A stretch of DNA of 64,000 nucleotides from Candidatus Poribacteria bacterium (GTDB taxonomy: Bacteria; Poribacteria; WGA-4E; GCA-2687025). The notes below the pieces were generated by a model. It did not search any database. It was not told the origin of the DNA and worked only from the letters and a program-made list of their open reading frames with translations. The position numbers and the translations under genes were made by a program. The stretch lies in NCBI GenBank assembly GCA_028818695.1, contig JAPPNK010000002.1, positions 62,001 through 126,000 on the forward strand, given 5' to 3'. This document shows positions 51,629 to 59,768 of this stretch, in pieces (the first letter of the stretch is position 1; each line of letters begins with the position of its first letter).

Positions 51629-53734
51629 TCAGAATTGGCGAAAAGCGCTCCAGTCGAAATTGTGAAAGCTGGCGCGGTATTCGCCCGGCTCAAGCCGCTG
51701 CGATTCATCTTCCCAATGGACCGCCGCGAGGGTTTCAACGTGGAGCGTTCCGTCGCCGCTCGCCCATTCGACTTGGAAGTCGATCGGCTCTTCGGCTCGC
51801 AGTTCCGTTTTTCCGTTGACGCGCAGCTCGCGGAATCCGACGCATTGCATGCCGTCTTCAGAAACGCTGAAGGCGTCCGCATCCATGAAGGTTCCGCGCT
51901 CGTTGAAGGCGCCGAAAGCGCACCGTTCATCTCCTGCGCGAAAGCGGTTGGCGCCGCCGCGCTCCAGTTGAAGGTTCGGGTCTATCGTGAACAGGAGCGC
52001 GTGAACGGCGTCCTCAGCCTGCCATTCGTCTGGGGCTTGGCCGTCTAAGGCGCAGACGCGCAACCGGCTCGGTCCGCTTTGGACAGCCCATTCATGGCCG
52101 GTTTTTTCAAAGACGGCGTCTGGGTCGGTCGGTTCGCAGAGGCGCGTGAGGGAGGCGGGACGCTGTTCGCCCGTCCATTCGTCCGCAATCAAAATATACC
52201 GGTCGAAGCGCCAGAAGACGCGGCGCGTCCAGGTCTCAAACGCGAGGCGCATATACGCAAAATCGGACAGGTCCGCTTTGCGGAGGAGGCGTCCGCCGCC
52301 CGGCTCGTCTGTCCATGCGTCCGCTTTGAGCCATGCGCGTCCGCGCCAGGAGAGTCGGTTGATCTCCGCCCCGACGGAGAGATATTCGCTGTTCGGGCTA
52401 AGGTCCTGCCGCAACGCGGCGCGCGCCGTTTTTCCTTCAGGGGCGGGAACGGCTGAAATGCGGGGGATATTGCGCGGCTCTTCGGGAATGCGGTCAGGCG
52501 TATAGGGGCTTGTCGTCCAGCTGGCGGCGATGTTGACTTCGTCCGTTTCAAGCCACCGCCGCAGCCACAGCGGCTTGCCGTCGTCTGTAAAGGCTGCTAT
52601 CTTGGAGAGCAGATTTTGGGCATGCGGAGCCGCTTGCTCGCCGGTGAGATGGCGTTTTTCGTTGTCGGCGTCTGCGAGTATCGACTGCGCCATTTCGTTC
52701 AACGGAGCCTCGTCCAGCCGTTCGTAATTTTCCGTCCTGAGCAGGTATGTCATCCATATGTCTAGGACGGCGGGGTCTCTTGTGTCGGGGTCCTTTGTGT
52801 TGAATATGCGCTCCACCGCTTTTTCATGCTGTTGGAACGGATTTTGTCCGTAAAGGCGGTTCAGATGGCTTCCAATGTGGACGACCGCCATCGCCTGCGC
52901 GCATGCGGCTTGCGTCAAGGGGCGGACAGGTTCAAAGGCATTTGCAGCCGCACTGCCTGCGCTCAGGAGCGCTCGGTCGATCTGGAGGCGGAACGGGTCA
53001 TCGAAATAGGGGCTATCTTGTACGAGCGTCCATGCGAGCGCTAGTTTCCATGCGTTTTCGGCGGAGAGGGGGCTGTTAAGGGCGTCGTCTAGCAGGCGGC
53101 GCGCCAGTTCCGCCCAGGCGGATTGATCCGTTTGATAATGGTAAAAGAGCGCGTCAACGGCGCGTCCAATCTGCGAATCGGGGTCGCTTCCGACCGTTTG
53201 GCGGATGCGTTCAAGTTCAGCCGCGCTTGGAAGGGCGCGCTGGTTTTTTTCAGAGACGCAGAAGTTAAGGCGGCGCAGGTAAAGCGTTTCGCCGCGCTCG
53301 ACGGTCACCTGTGAAAAGGAGCGGTGAAGGCCGATGATCGCTTCATGCGTTTGTTGATAGTCGGATCCGCCAATCAGAAGTACGTTTTTGCCGAGTCCGA
53401 GAGGGTTTGAAAGCGCGCGTATTTCCACGCCGCGCGGGCCGGGATACGCCGCGTCTGTGAAGCATAAGCTCCGCTGGTATAACTTTAGGATCGCCGGGTT
53501 GTCTAGAATGCTGCCGAAAAGGACGAGGTGGAAATGGGAGAAGTCGTCGTCGGTCAGTTCTTCGGGGACGACTTGGGCAGGTTCGGTTCGCGTGTATTCT
53601 CGTACGCGGACGCAGAAACGATGCGCAAGTTGGCTCCAGTTCGGCTTGTCTGGAGCCGCGACTTTGCAGTGCGGGCGGGATTCGTCCGCGAGCGGGATCT
53701 CGGTCAAGCGGGGGGCGGGCGCGTCTATTTTCAT
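51629..53734 (-). CDS. Large hypothetical protein, possible carbohydrate-active enzyme
   Basis: A 701-residue protein without a signal peptide. Residues of about 60-170 look like an alpha/beta domain (HFHLVLFGSILDNPAILKLY and GKNVLLIGGSDYQQTHEAI), similar in style to N-terminal domains of some glycoside hydrolases. The middle is helical (residues 175-440, with repeated Trp and Arg), and the last 250 residues are beta-rich with many Trp. This order (helical toroid then beta sandwich) recalls polysaccharide lyases, but I cannot assign a family. The start overlaps the tsaB stop by 4 bases. Confidence 0.6.
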   Translation of the reverse strand: MKIDAPAPRLTEIPLADESRPHCKVAAPDKPNWSQLAHRFCVRVREYTRTEPAQVVPEELTDDDFSHFHLVLFGSILDNPAILKLYQRSLCFTDAAYPGPRGVEIRALSNPLGLGKNVLLIGGSDYQQTHEAIIGLHRSFSQVTVERGETLYLRRLNFCVSEKNQRALPSAAELERIRQTVGSDPDSQIGRAVDALFYHYQTDQSAWAELARRLLDDALNSPLSAENAWKLALAWTLVQDSPYFDDPFRLQIDRALLSAGSAAANAFEPVRPLTQAACAQAMAVVHIGSHLNRLYGQNPFQQHEKAVERIFNTKDPDTRDPAVLDIWMTYLLRTENYERLDEAPLNEMAQSILADADNEKRHLTGEQAAPHAQNLLSKIAAFTDDGKPLWLRRWLETDEVNIAASWTTSPYTPDRIPEEPRNIPRISAVPAPEGKTARAALRQDLSPNSEYLSVGAEINRLSWRGRAWLKADAWTDEPGGGRLLRKADLSDFAYMRLAFETWTRRVFWRFDRYILIADEWTGEQRPASLTRLCEPTDPDAVFEKTGHEWAVQSGPSRLRVCALDGQAPDEWQAEDAVHALLFTIDPNLQLERGGANRFRAGDERCAFGAFNERGTFMDADAFSVSEDGMQCVGFRELRVNGKTELRAEEPIDFQVEWASGDGTLHVETLAAVHWEDESQRLEPGEYRASFHNFDWSAFRQF

Positions 53735-54438
53735 GAGGCGTCCCTTTTTTGAGCGGACAATTCGGCTTCGGGCTTGCGGATGTAGATCGGCGCGGCGGCG
53801 TGAATGTCTCGATACGCTTTGGGGTTTTGGCTGTAGGCGAGCTCTCCGACGGAGGCGACATCCGCGGGGCTGATCCAGTCGGTTGCGCCGCTGTTGAAAC
53901 AGGCGAGCTCTCCGAGCGCCGACCGAATCTGAGCGCCGTACGTTTCGGCTCCGCTTCCGACAAACAGCGTCTCCGTCTGGACGCTCCTCACCGTCTCTTC
54001 GATGGATCGGCAGCGCATCGGTCCGACCCGTTCCAACTCACAACCGACGGCGGAAGGGCGGTAATGGGCTTCGTACACCTCATTTTTGCGCGCGTCGAAC
54101 AGGACGCAGACCGGGCGGCGCGCATACCGATATCGATGCGCCGCCGCGTCCAGAGAGGGGACGCAGACGAGCGGCAGACCGCATGCATACGCCAGAGCCT
54201 TCGCGCAGGACATGCCGATGCGGACGCCCGTGAACGATCCCGGACCCGCCGAAACGCAGACCAGATCCAGCGATTTGGGCGTCCATCCGACAAGCCGCAT
54301 GAGCGCATCAAGGGCGGGCGTCAACCTTTCGGCATGGCGCCGCTCCATATCGGCGACCGTCTGCCCGGCGAGCCTGCCGTCTTCTATGAGCGCGGCGCCG
54401 CCTGTTTGCGCCGAGGCATCGATTCCAAGGACGCGCAT
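53731..54438 (-). CDS. tsaB: tRNA threonylcarbamoyladenosine modification protein TsaB
   Basis: A 235-residue ASKHA-fold protein. The N-terminus MRVLGIDASAQTGGAAL and the segment VCVSAGPGSFTGVRIGMSCA followed by KALAYACGLPLVCVPSLDA are diagnostic of TsaB. It forms the TsaB-TsaD-TsaE complex that makes t6A37 in tRNA. The C-terminal part ends with PIYIRKPEAEL, also typical. Partners are not adjacent. It is followed by the large hypothetical gene with an ATGA overlap. Confidence 0.93.
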   Translation of the reverse strand: MRVLGIDASAQTGGAALIEDGRLAGQTVADMERRHAERLTPALDALMRLVGWTPKSLDLVCVSAGPGSFTGVRIGMSCAKALAYACGLPLVCVPSLDAAAHRYRYARRPVCVLFDARKNEVYEAHYRPSAVGCELERVGPMRCRSIEETVRSVQTETLFVGSGAETYGAQIRSALGELACFNSGATDWISPADVASVGELAYSQNPKAYRDIHAAAPIYIRKPEAELSAQKRDAS

Positions 54439-54440
54439 CT

Positions 54441-55646
54441 TTAAGCCCGCGCCCCGTCTAAGATCGACCGGTAAACCGAGTAGGTTTCCAGCTCCTGAGG
54501 AAGCGGGACCGCTTTTTTCAAGTAAAGCCCTTTGTTGCGTTTTCCGCGCTCGCGGGCGATCTGTCCGCGCGATTTCATTTGGTCTAGGCTTGCGCCCGCA
54601 TGCGCCACTTCCCCGTCGTAGAGTCCAATGAACTGGTTTGGAAATCGGCGAACGTAGCGCTCCCTGTTTTCTTCAAACAGCTCCGCTTGATCCGCAATGG
54701 ATCGGCGTATCTCGTCCAGCAGGCTTGGGTCGTTGTTGCGGTCGGCGAAATAGCCTTCAGCCGTGTGGAGCGGGTCGCCGCGCAGGTCGATCTCTTCCAG
54801 CTCCGCCGGTCCGAGACCCCGTTCCGCCGCCAACTTGACAGGGTTGCGGTCGAAGTGGAAGGGGGAGTCGGGGTAGTCGCCAAGCGGATCGAACCCCATG
54901 ATGCGCATGGCGACGGCGTCCGCGGCGATCGTGTTGTTGCCGGCGATGAGCCAACCTGGCTCAACGGCTTCGGCGTTCCACTCGGCGCGCGTCTGTCCGA
55001 CGATTCCGTCGATGACGCACAGCGACGGGCGCAAAATCAGCCCCAGATCCGCGATGACGCGCGGCAGGCGGATCGGCGCATGAAGATACCGGCGCGGGCA
55101 GCCGTAAGCGCTGGTGGGCGGTATCCCGAACAAGTTTTTAAGCGTCAAGGTCGCCCCCGTTGAGAGGTGCGCCTTCATCTTGGCAATGGAGACGACCGCG
55201 TCCGCCGCCGCCATTTCTTCGCTCATCGTATATTCGCGGAACATGAGACCGCCGTCAGGAACCTCAAAGTTGGCGTACGGCTCGTCGTTGTAGTCGACGA
55301 TCTCGACGTTCAGCCGTTTGAGCGGCTCGATAATGCCGACCGCCTCCGCCACCTCTTCGCAGCGTATGCCGGTGGAAGCGTCCCCTAGGACGATGCGCGC
55401 GTCGGTGCGGCTGCGCAGCCATGCCGCAGTCGCTACGACGACGGAGGCGTCCGCCAGCGCGATCTGCCGCCCCCGCTTCAACCGCACATCCTTGATCCCT
55501 AAGTTCGATTTGACAGCGATTCGCTCCATAGAGCCGAACGACGCGGCTAAGCCGTCCATGCTGTCGAGCATGTCGAACAGCGCGGCGCGTATTTTCTCGT
55601 CGCTTGCGTCGGAGCCGCAATGCCTGGCGCTCACAATCGGTTTCAT
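54441..55646 (-). CDS. DUF362 domain protein
   Basis: About 401 residues, starting MKPIVSARHCGSDASDEK. The DUF362 core is visible as IAVKSNLGIKD, KMKAHLSTGATLTLKNLFGI, VIDGIVGQTRAEWN and AADAVAMRIMGFDPL. Some family members carry iron-sulfur clusters, but no 4Fe-4S ligand set is seen here. The biochemical role is not established. The start at 55646 has GGAGGAG 4-5 bases upstream; the frame is open to 55715 but that overlaps the transporter gene. It lies 2 bases before tsaB. Confidence 0.88.
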   Translation of the reverse strand: MKPIVSARHCGSDASDEKIRAALFDMLDSMDGLAASFGSMERIAVKSNLGIKDVRLKRGRQIALADASVVVATAAWLRSRTDARIVLGDASTGIRCEEVAEAVGIIEPLKRLNVEIVDYNDEPYANFEVPDGGLMFREYTMSEEMAAADAVVSIAKMKAHLSTGATLTLKNLFGIPPTSAYGCPRRYLHAPIRLPRVIADLGLILRPSLCVIDGIVGQTRAEWNAEAVEPGWLIAGNNTIAADAVAMRIMGFDPLGDYPDSPFHFDRNPVKLAAERGLGPAELEEIDLRGDPLHTAEGYFADRNNDPSLLDEIRRSIADQAELFEENRERYVRRFPNQFIGLYDGEVAHAGASLDQMKSRGQIARERGKRNKGLYLKKAVPLPQELETYSVYRSILDGARA

Positions 55647-55677
55647 CGTCTCCTCCAATTTCGTTCCTGTCCGCGCG

Positions 55678-57876
55678 TCAGGCGTCCAGCTGCATTCCGC
55701 CGGCGCTTCTGACAAACGCGACCGTTTTCAATCCTCTCGTCAATCCGTTCATCTGCTCTACATCCTGCTCGTCGGCGTTGTCGATGCGCGGGAATCCGAC
55801 GAAGGTGAGCGAAGAGTCTCTCGACTCGCGCCGCAGAGCCGCTCCAATATCGCTTGAAATGACGACGACCGGCTCCGCCTCAATGCGCGCCAACTTGGAC
55901 AGCTCCCTTAGATTCTGGAACGTCGCTTCGCGCTCCGATTCATCCGCCGCGACTCGAATCAGCCGAATGGGGCGCGCCCTCCATTCGGAGCTCTGCGTCA
56001 AGAGATGCGCTAAAAGCAGCATGAGCGACCCGTTCGCGCCGCCGCTCCACCACACATCGACCGGCCCGTCGGGCGCCTGCCAGGGATCTCCGTTTTCTTC
56101 ATACCGCATGGCGACGACGCTGCAGTCCAGCTGCGTCACCGTTTGCAGCGTTCGGCAGAGCGTCTGCGCCGTCTCTGAGGTGAGATCGTTCGGCCACTGA
56201 ATGAGCGTCGTATTCGGACGAATGCCGCCAATGCCGTGGCACTGCGCCAAGGAACGGATGCCTTCGTCAATGTCCGGCGACACCACCGCGACGGTGAAGG
56301 CGGAAACGCCCTGATCATGTATGAATTTGCGCAGCTCCTGCTCCTGAATGTCTCGGCTGCGCATCCAGCGGTTCGGGTCGCCGACGATGATCTGCGCCAG
56401 CGACAGAATGCCCCGATTGCACGCAAACCAGTGGCCGTACGCCGCCAGCTTCCGCTGATCCCACTCCCCGCTCATCGGCGCAAGGATCGTCGGACGCCAA
56501 TTCTTCGGATGGTATTTGACCTCTTCCAGCCTGAGCAGGTTTCGGCGGGCGCGTTCATACATTCCGCCGCTCTGAACGTCGCCCCAATGCCATTCGATCT
56601 CATGCCGGCGGATGAGCCAGTAGATCGCCGCCATGAGCGCGATGGAGATGACCGCCCAGACCGGATCGACCAGAAACATGACGACGGCGCAGCTGGCGGC
56701 TCCGAGCAGAGCTGTCGACCAGTGCGAAAAACGGAAGCGGGGGCGGTAACTTGGGTTGCGGGCAAACGCTTCGCTGAAGGTGGCGAAGTTCAAAACCCCG
56801 TAAGTGATCAGAAAAAACATCGTGATGACGGGGGCGATCGCGTTCAAGTCGCCGACCATGACGCCAATCTGAGCGATGACAAAGGTCAAAAGGATCGCGC
56901 GGCGAGGTTCGTTCGCCTTTCCGCTTCCTCGACCAAAGAAACGGAGAACGCGGAACACATCGTCCACTCCGAACTGCTGCAGAATTCGCGGGGCGCCCAT
57001 CATGCTTCCCAGCGCCGACGAGCTTGTCGCCGCCAACGCCCCCGCCGTGATGAGCGCTCCCCACTGCGCCAGCTCCGACATCGCGCGGTTTCCTTCTGCC
57101 AGATTCTGCAGAGGAAGCGCTCCCGCCATCATGACGACGAGGCTCACATAGACAACCGTCGTGACGCCGATGGCGAGCAGCGTTCCGCGCGGTATGGAAC
57201 GTCCAGGGTCGCGCAGGTCTCCAGACATGTTTGCGCCCGCCATGATTCCCGTTACAGCGGGAAAGAAGATGGCGAATACGGAGAAGAAATTCTCCCCCTC
57301 CGAGAAGTTCGTCCCCAGATTTTCGCGCATCGTTTGAAAACTGAGATCCGGAACGACTCCGATCGTGAAGGAGGCGAGCGACAAGCCGAGCGTCGCCAGA
57401 ATAAAATACTGAAGGCGGATCGTCCAGCCTGCGCCGATGAATACGCAGATCAGAACGACGATATGAACGGCGGTTGCAATCTGCTTTTCGGTGAACCGAT
57501 CCGCTAGAGCTGGGACGGAGCTGCGCAGCTCCTCGGAGAAGCCGACAACATACATGGCGACCGAAACCGCCTGCGCCAGAAAGAAGACAATGCCGATGGC
57601 GGAGCCGAATTCAACGCCGAGGCTGCGCGATATGAGAAAATAGGCGCCGCCTCCGCCGACGCGGATATTGGTTGAAATCGCAGAGAGCGACAACGCTGTT
57701 AAAAGCGTGATCGTCGAACTCAAGAGAACGATTCCAGCCGCGCGAAGCATTCCCGCCTCCCCGACGCAGTTGCCGAGGCGCAGGAACATGATGACGCCCA
57801 GGATGGTCAAAACGCATGGGGTGAAGACTCCCCCGAAGGTTCCGAACCGCCCTGGCGTCTTTCGGTCGGCGGGCAT
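55678..57876 (-). CDS. SLC12-type cation-chloride cotransporter / APC-superfamily permease
   Basis: A 732-residue protein with about 12 membrane helices in the first 440 residues. GVFTPCVLTILGVIMFLRLG and the GITTVVY-like GVTTVVYVSLVVMM with FFPAVTGIMAGANMSGDLRDP are the signatures shared by SLC12 cotransporters. The last 290 residues are cytoplasmic and resemble the universal-stress-like C-terminal domain of bacterial and eukaryotic CCC proteins (PKNWRPTILAPMSG, LLLAHLLTQSSEWR). It would move an amino acid or coupled Na/K/Cl ions. An AAAGGA site is 8 bases upstream. It precedes the DUF362 gene by 31 bases. Confidence 0.9.
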   Translation of the reverse strand: MPADRKTPGRFGTFGGVFTPCVLTILGVIMFLRLGNCVGEAGMLRAAGIVLLSSTITLLTALSLSAISTNIRVGGGGAYFLISRSLGVEFGSAIGIVFFLAQAVSVAMYVVGFSEELRSSVPALADRFTEKQIATAVHIVVLICVFIGAGWTIRLQYFILATLGLSLASFTIGVVPDLSFQTMRENLGTNFSEGENFFSVFAIFFPAVTGIMAGANMSGDLRDPGRSIPRGTLLAIGVTTVVYVSLVVMMAGALPLQNLAEGNRAMSELAQWGALITAGALAATSSSALGSMMGAPRILQQFGVDDVFRVLRFFGRGSGKANEPRRAILLTFVIAQIGVMVGDLNAIAPVITMFFLITYGVLNFATFSEAFARNPSYRPRFRFSHWSTALLGAASCAVVMFLVDPVWAVISIALMAAIYWLIRRHEIEWHWGDVQSGGMYERARRNLLRLEEVKYHPKNWRPTILAPMSGEWDQRKLAAYGHWFACNRGILSLAQIIVGDPNRWMRSRDIQEQELRKFIHDQGVSAFTVAVVSPDIDEGIRSLAQCHGIGGIRPNTTLIQWPNDLTSETAQTLCRTLQTVTQLDCSVVAMRYEENGDPWQAPDGPVDVWWSGGANGSLMLLLAHLLTQSSEWRARPIRLIRVAADESEREATFQNLRELSKLARIEAEPVVVISSDIGAALRRESRDSSLTFVGFPRIDNADEQDVEQMNGLTRGLKTVAFVRSAGGMQLDA

Positions 57877-57985
57877 GCGGTCGTCCTTTCTAGAAACGTC
57901 GATTTATCGTATGCTTTTTCGGAACGCAGGGCAATCGGACGCCCTGCCATGAAGTTTAACTCAAAGAACGCTGGAAAGGCGGATC

Positions 57986-58834
57986 ATGATTAAAGTTGGC
58001 TGCATGTCGCTCAGCTATAAGGATATGTGGAGCCGTCCCGACCGCAAGGGGGGAATGACGATAGAAGGCTTTTTGGAACGCGCCTATGAGCTGCGCCTGG
58101 ACGGCGTCGACCTGCATACAAGCGCGTTTGACGACACGAACGACGCCGCGCTCCGCAAGATACGGCTCGCGTGTCAGGAGCGGGGGCTGGCCGTTTCGTA
58201 TATCGGCGTCAGCAACGACTTCGGCAAAACGGGCGCCGCTCTGCGGGCGGACATCGACCTGGTGAAAAAGTGGGTCGACACGGCGGCGCGCATGGGCGTT
58301 CCGATGACGCGCATCTTCGCCGCCTGGCTGCCGAAGGGCGAACCAGAGGAGCGGGTGTGGGAACGAATGATCGGCGCCATTCGGGAGGCGGCAGACCATG
58401 CCGCGGAGCGAGGAGTGTCGCTTGGGCTGCATAACCACAACCACGGATGTGTGACGCGGACGGGCGCGGACGTTCTGCGCATTTTGGACGCGGTCGACCA
58501 TCCGTACTTCACGCATATTCTGGACACAGGGCAGTACGTCGGGTCGCCGGGGGCGTCTGGTGCGGATCGAGAATCGCCTGGGACGGAGCGGCTGTACCGC
58601 AGCCTGGCGGAGAGCGCGCCGCGGGCTGTCCATGTGCGGGCAAAGTTTTACCGCGTCGCCGAGGAGGAAGAGAAGTGGCTCGACTATCCGCGCATCCTTG
58701 AGATTTTGAAGCGGGTCGGCTTCAACGGATGGATGTCGGTTGTGTATGAAGGCTTTGACGCGGAGCCGTCCGCAACGGCGGTGCCGAAGGCGGTTCGCTG
58801 TCTGCGGCGCCTCCTGCGCGAGAAAGGCATGTAA
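57986..58834 (+). CDS. Sugar phosphate isomerase/epimerase-like TIM barrel
   Basis: A 282-residue xylose-isomerase-like barrel. It starts KVGCMSLSYKDMWSRPD and has LRLDGVDLHTSAFDD, GVSLGLHNHNHGCVTR with a metal-binding His-Asn-His, HILDTGQYVGSP with an Asp, and a final GWMSVVYEGFD with a Glu. It would act on a keto-sugar or inositol derivative. A GGAAAGGCGG site precedes the start. It is flanked by leftward genes on both sides and is probably transcribed alone. Confidence 0.88.
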   Translation: MIKVGCMSLSYKDMWSRPDRKGGMTIEGFLERAYELRLDGVDLHTSAFDDTNDAALRKIRLACQERGLAVSYIGVSNDFGKTGAALRADIDLVKKWVDTAARMGVPMTRIFAAWLPKGEPEERVWERMIGAIREAADHAAERGVSLGLHNHNHGCVTRTGADVLRILDAVDHPYFTHILDTGQYVGSPGASGADRESPGTERLYRSLAESAPRAVHVRAKFYRVAEEEEKWLDYPRILEILKRVGFNGWMSVVYEGFDAEPSATAVPKAVRCLRRLLREKGM

Positions 58835-58840
58835 GCCAGT

Positions 58841-59767
58841 TCACTCCGTCTCTGTAGGCGGGGCGGGCGGCCTGTAGGGTCCGTCCGACCAGCTGATGAT
58901 TCTCCATGCGTCCGATCCGTCCCGCGCGCGCGTCACATAGATCTGCGCGGAGCCGATGTTCTGCCGGTCGCCTGTCTGTCCGCGAAACGCCATGCCGTAG
59001 TCGTATGTGATGACGGCGACATTGTCGGTCATCTGGAAGTCGCGGGGGCGGGACATTTCAACAATCGCTTCTTGGTCGTCTGGGCGGAAGAGTCGGTTCA
59101 TGACAATCTCTCGATAGACGTCGTCGCCCTGTATGAGAAAGTCGTCATCCGGATTTTCAGGAGTTCCGCGGTCGTGCGAGTATTGAAAGCCCTCGTCAAG
59201 GGAGGACAGAAACGCCTGCATATCGCGCCGCATGACCGCTTCGCGCAGCGCGCCTTCGACGGTGGCGATGACAGCGAGCGCTTCGGGCGTCATCAGGGCG
59301 GGGTCTTCGGCTTCGCGGGCTAGGTCTTCCTCGCTGAGCAGTCCGGAGCCTTGCGCCGCCTCAAACAGATCGGGAGCAGGCTGCTCAATCAGGCTCGGCA
59401 GCGGTTCGGAGAGCGAATCTTGCGCCTGCTCCTCATTATTATTTGGAACGCTGGCGGTTGGCGGGGAGACCGTCGCGGGCGTCAGAACAGGGTCTAGCAG
59501 CGTTTGCGCCATCTCCTCGTCGGTGAGATAGTCGAACGTGTTGACGTCGGTCAAATGGAGCGGCTCCGATCCAAACAAGCCTGTCTGTACGGTCTCTTCT
59601 TGGGTTTCGGTTGCCGTTTCCGCTCCCGCTCCCGTTGAGAGTACGGGGGATTGCGTCGTTTCTTCTTCGGCGGTTTTGTGCGGATCGTAAAAGAAACCAA
59701 AATAGGCAGTTGCGCCGACAGCGGCAAGCCCTGCGGCTATGAGCCACCATGTGGTCGATTTCATCAT
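58841..59767 (-). CDS. Membrane-anchored NTF2-like (SnoaL/DUF4440-type) protein
   Basis: A 308-residue protein with an N-terminal helix (TTWWLIAAGLAAVGATAYFGFF), an acidic Thr/Glu/Pro-rich linker of about 140 residues and a C-terminal domain from about residue 165. That domain, with VEGALREAVMRRDMQAFLSS, a Phe-rich DEGFQYSHD and VAVITYDYGMAFRG, followed by RIISWSDGPYR, resembles the NTF2-like fold. The two adjacent ATG codons at 59767 and 59764 both follow a GGAG site; the second has the better spacing. It starts directly after the valS stop. Function unknown. Confidence 0.72.
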   Translation of the reverse strand: MMKSTTWWLIAAGLAAVGATAYFGFFYDPHKTAEEETTQSPVLSTGAGAETATETQEETVQTGLFGSEPLHLTDVNTFDYLTDEEMAQTLLDPVLTPATVSPPTASVPNNNEEQAQDSLSEPLPSLIEQPAPDLFEAAQGSGLLSEEDLAREAEDPALMTPEALAVIATVEGALREAVMRRDMQAFLSSLDEGFQYSHDRGTPENPDDDFLIQGDDVYREIVMNRLFRPDDQEAIVEMSRPRDFQMTDNVAVITYDYGMAFRGQTGDRQNIGSAQIYVTRARDGSDAWRIISWSDGPYRPPAPPTETE

Positions 59768-59768
59768 T

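Noticed and set aside
56236-57507. A 423-codon plus-strand frame
   Set aside because: Antisense to the SLC12-type transporter; no motif and biased composition.
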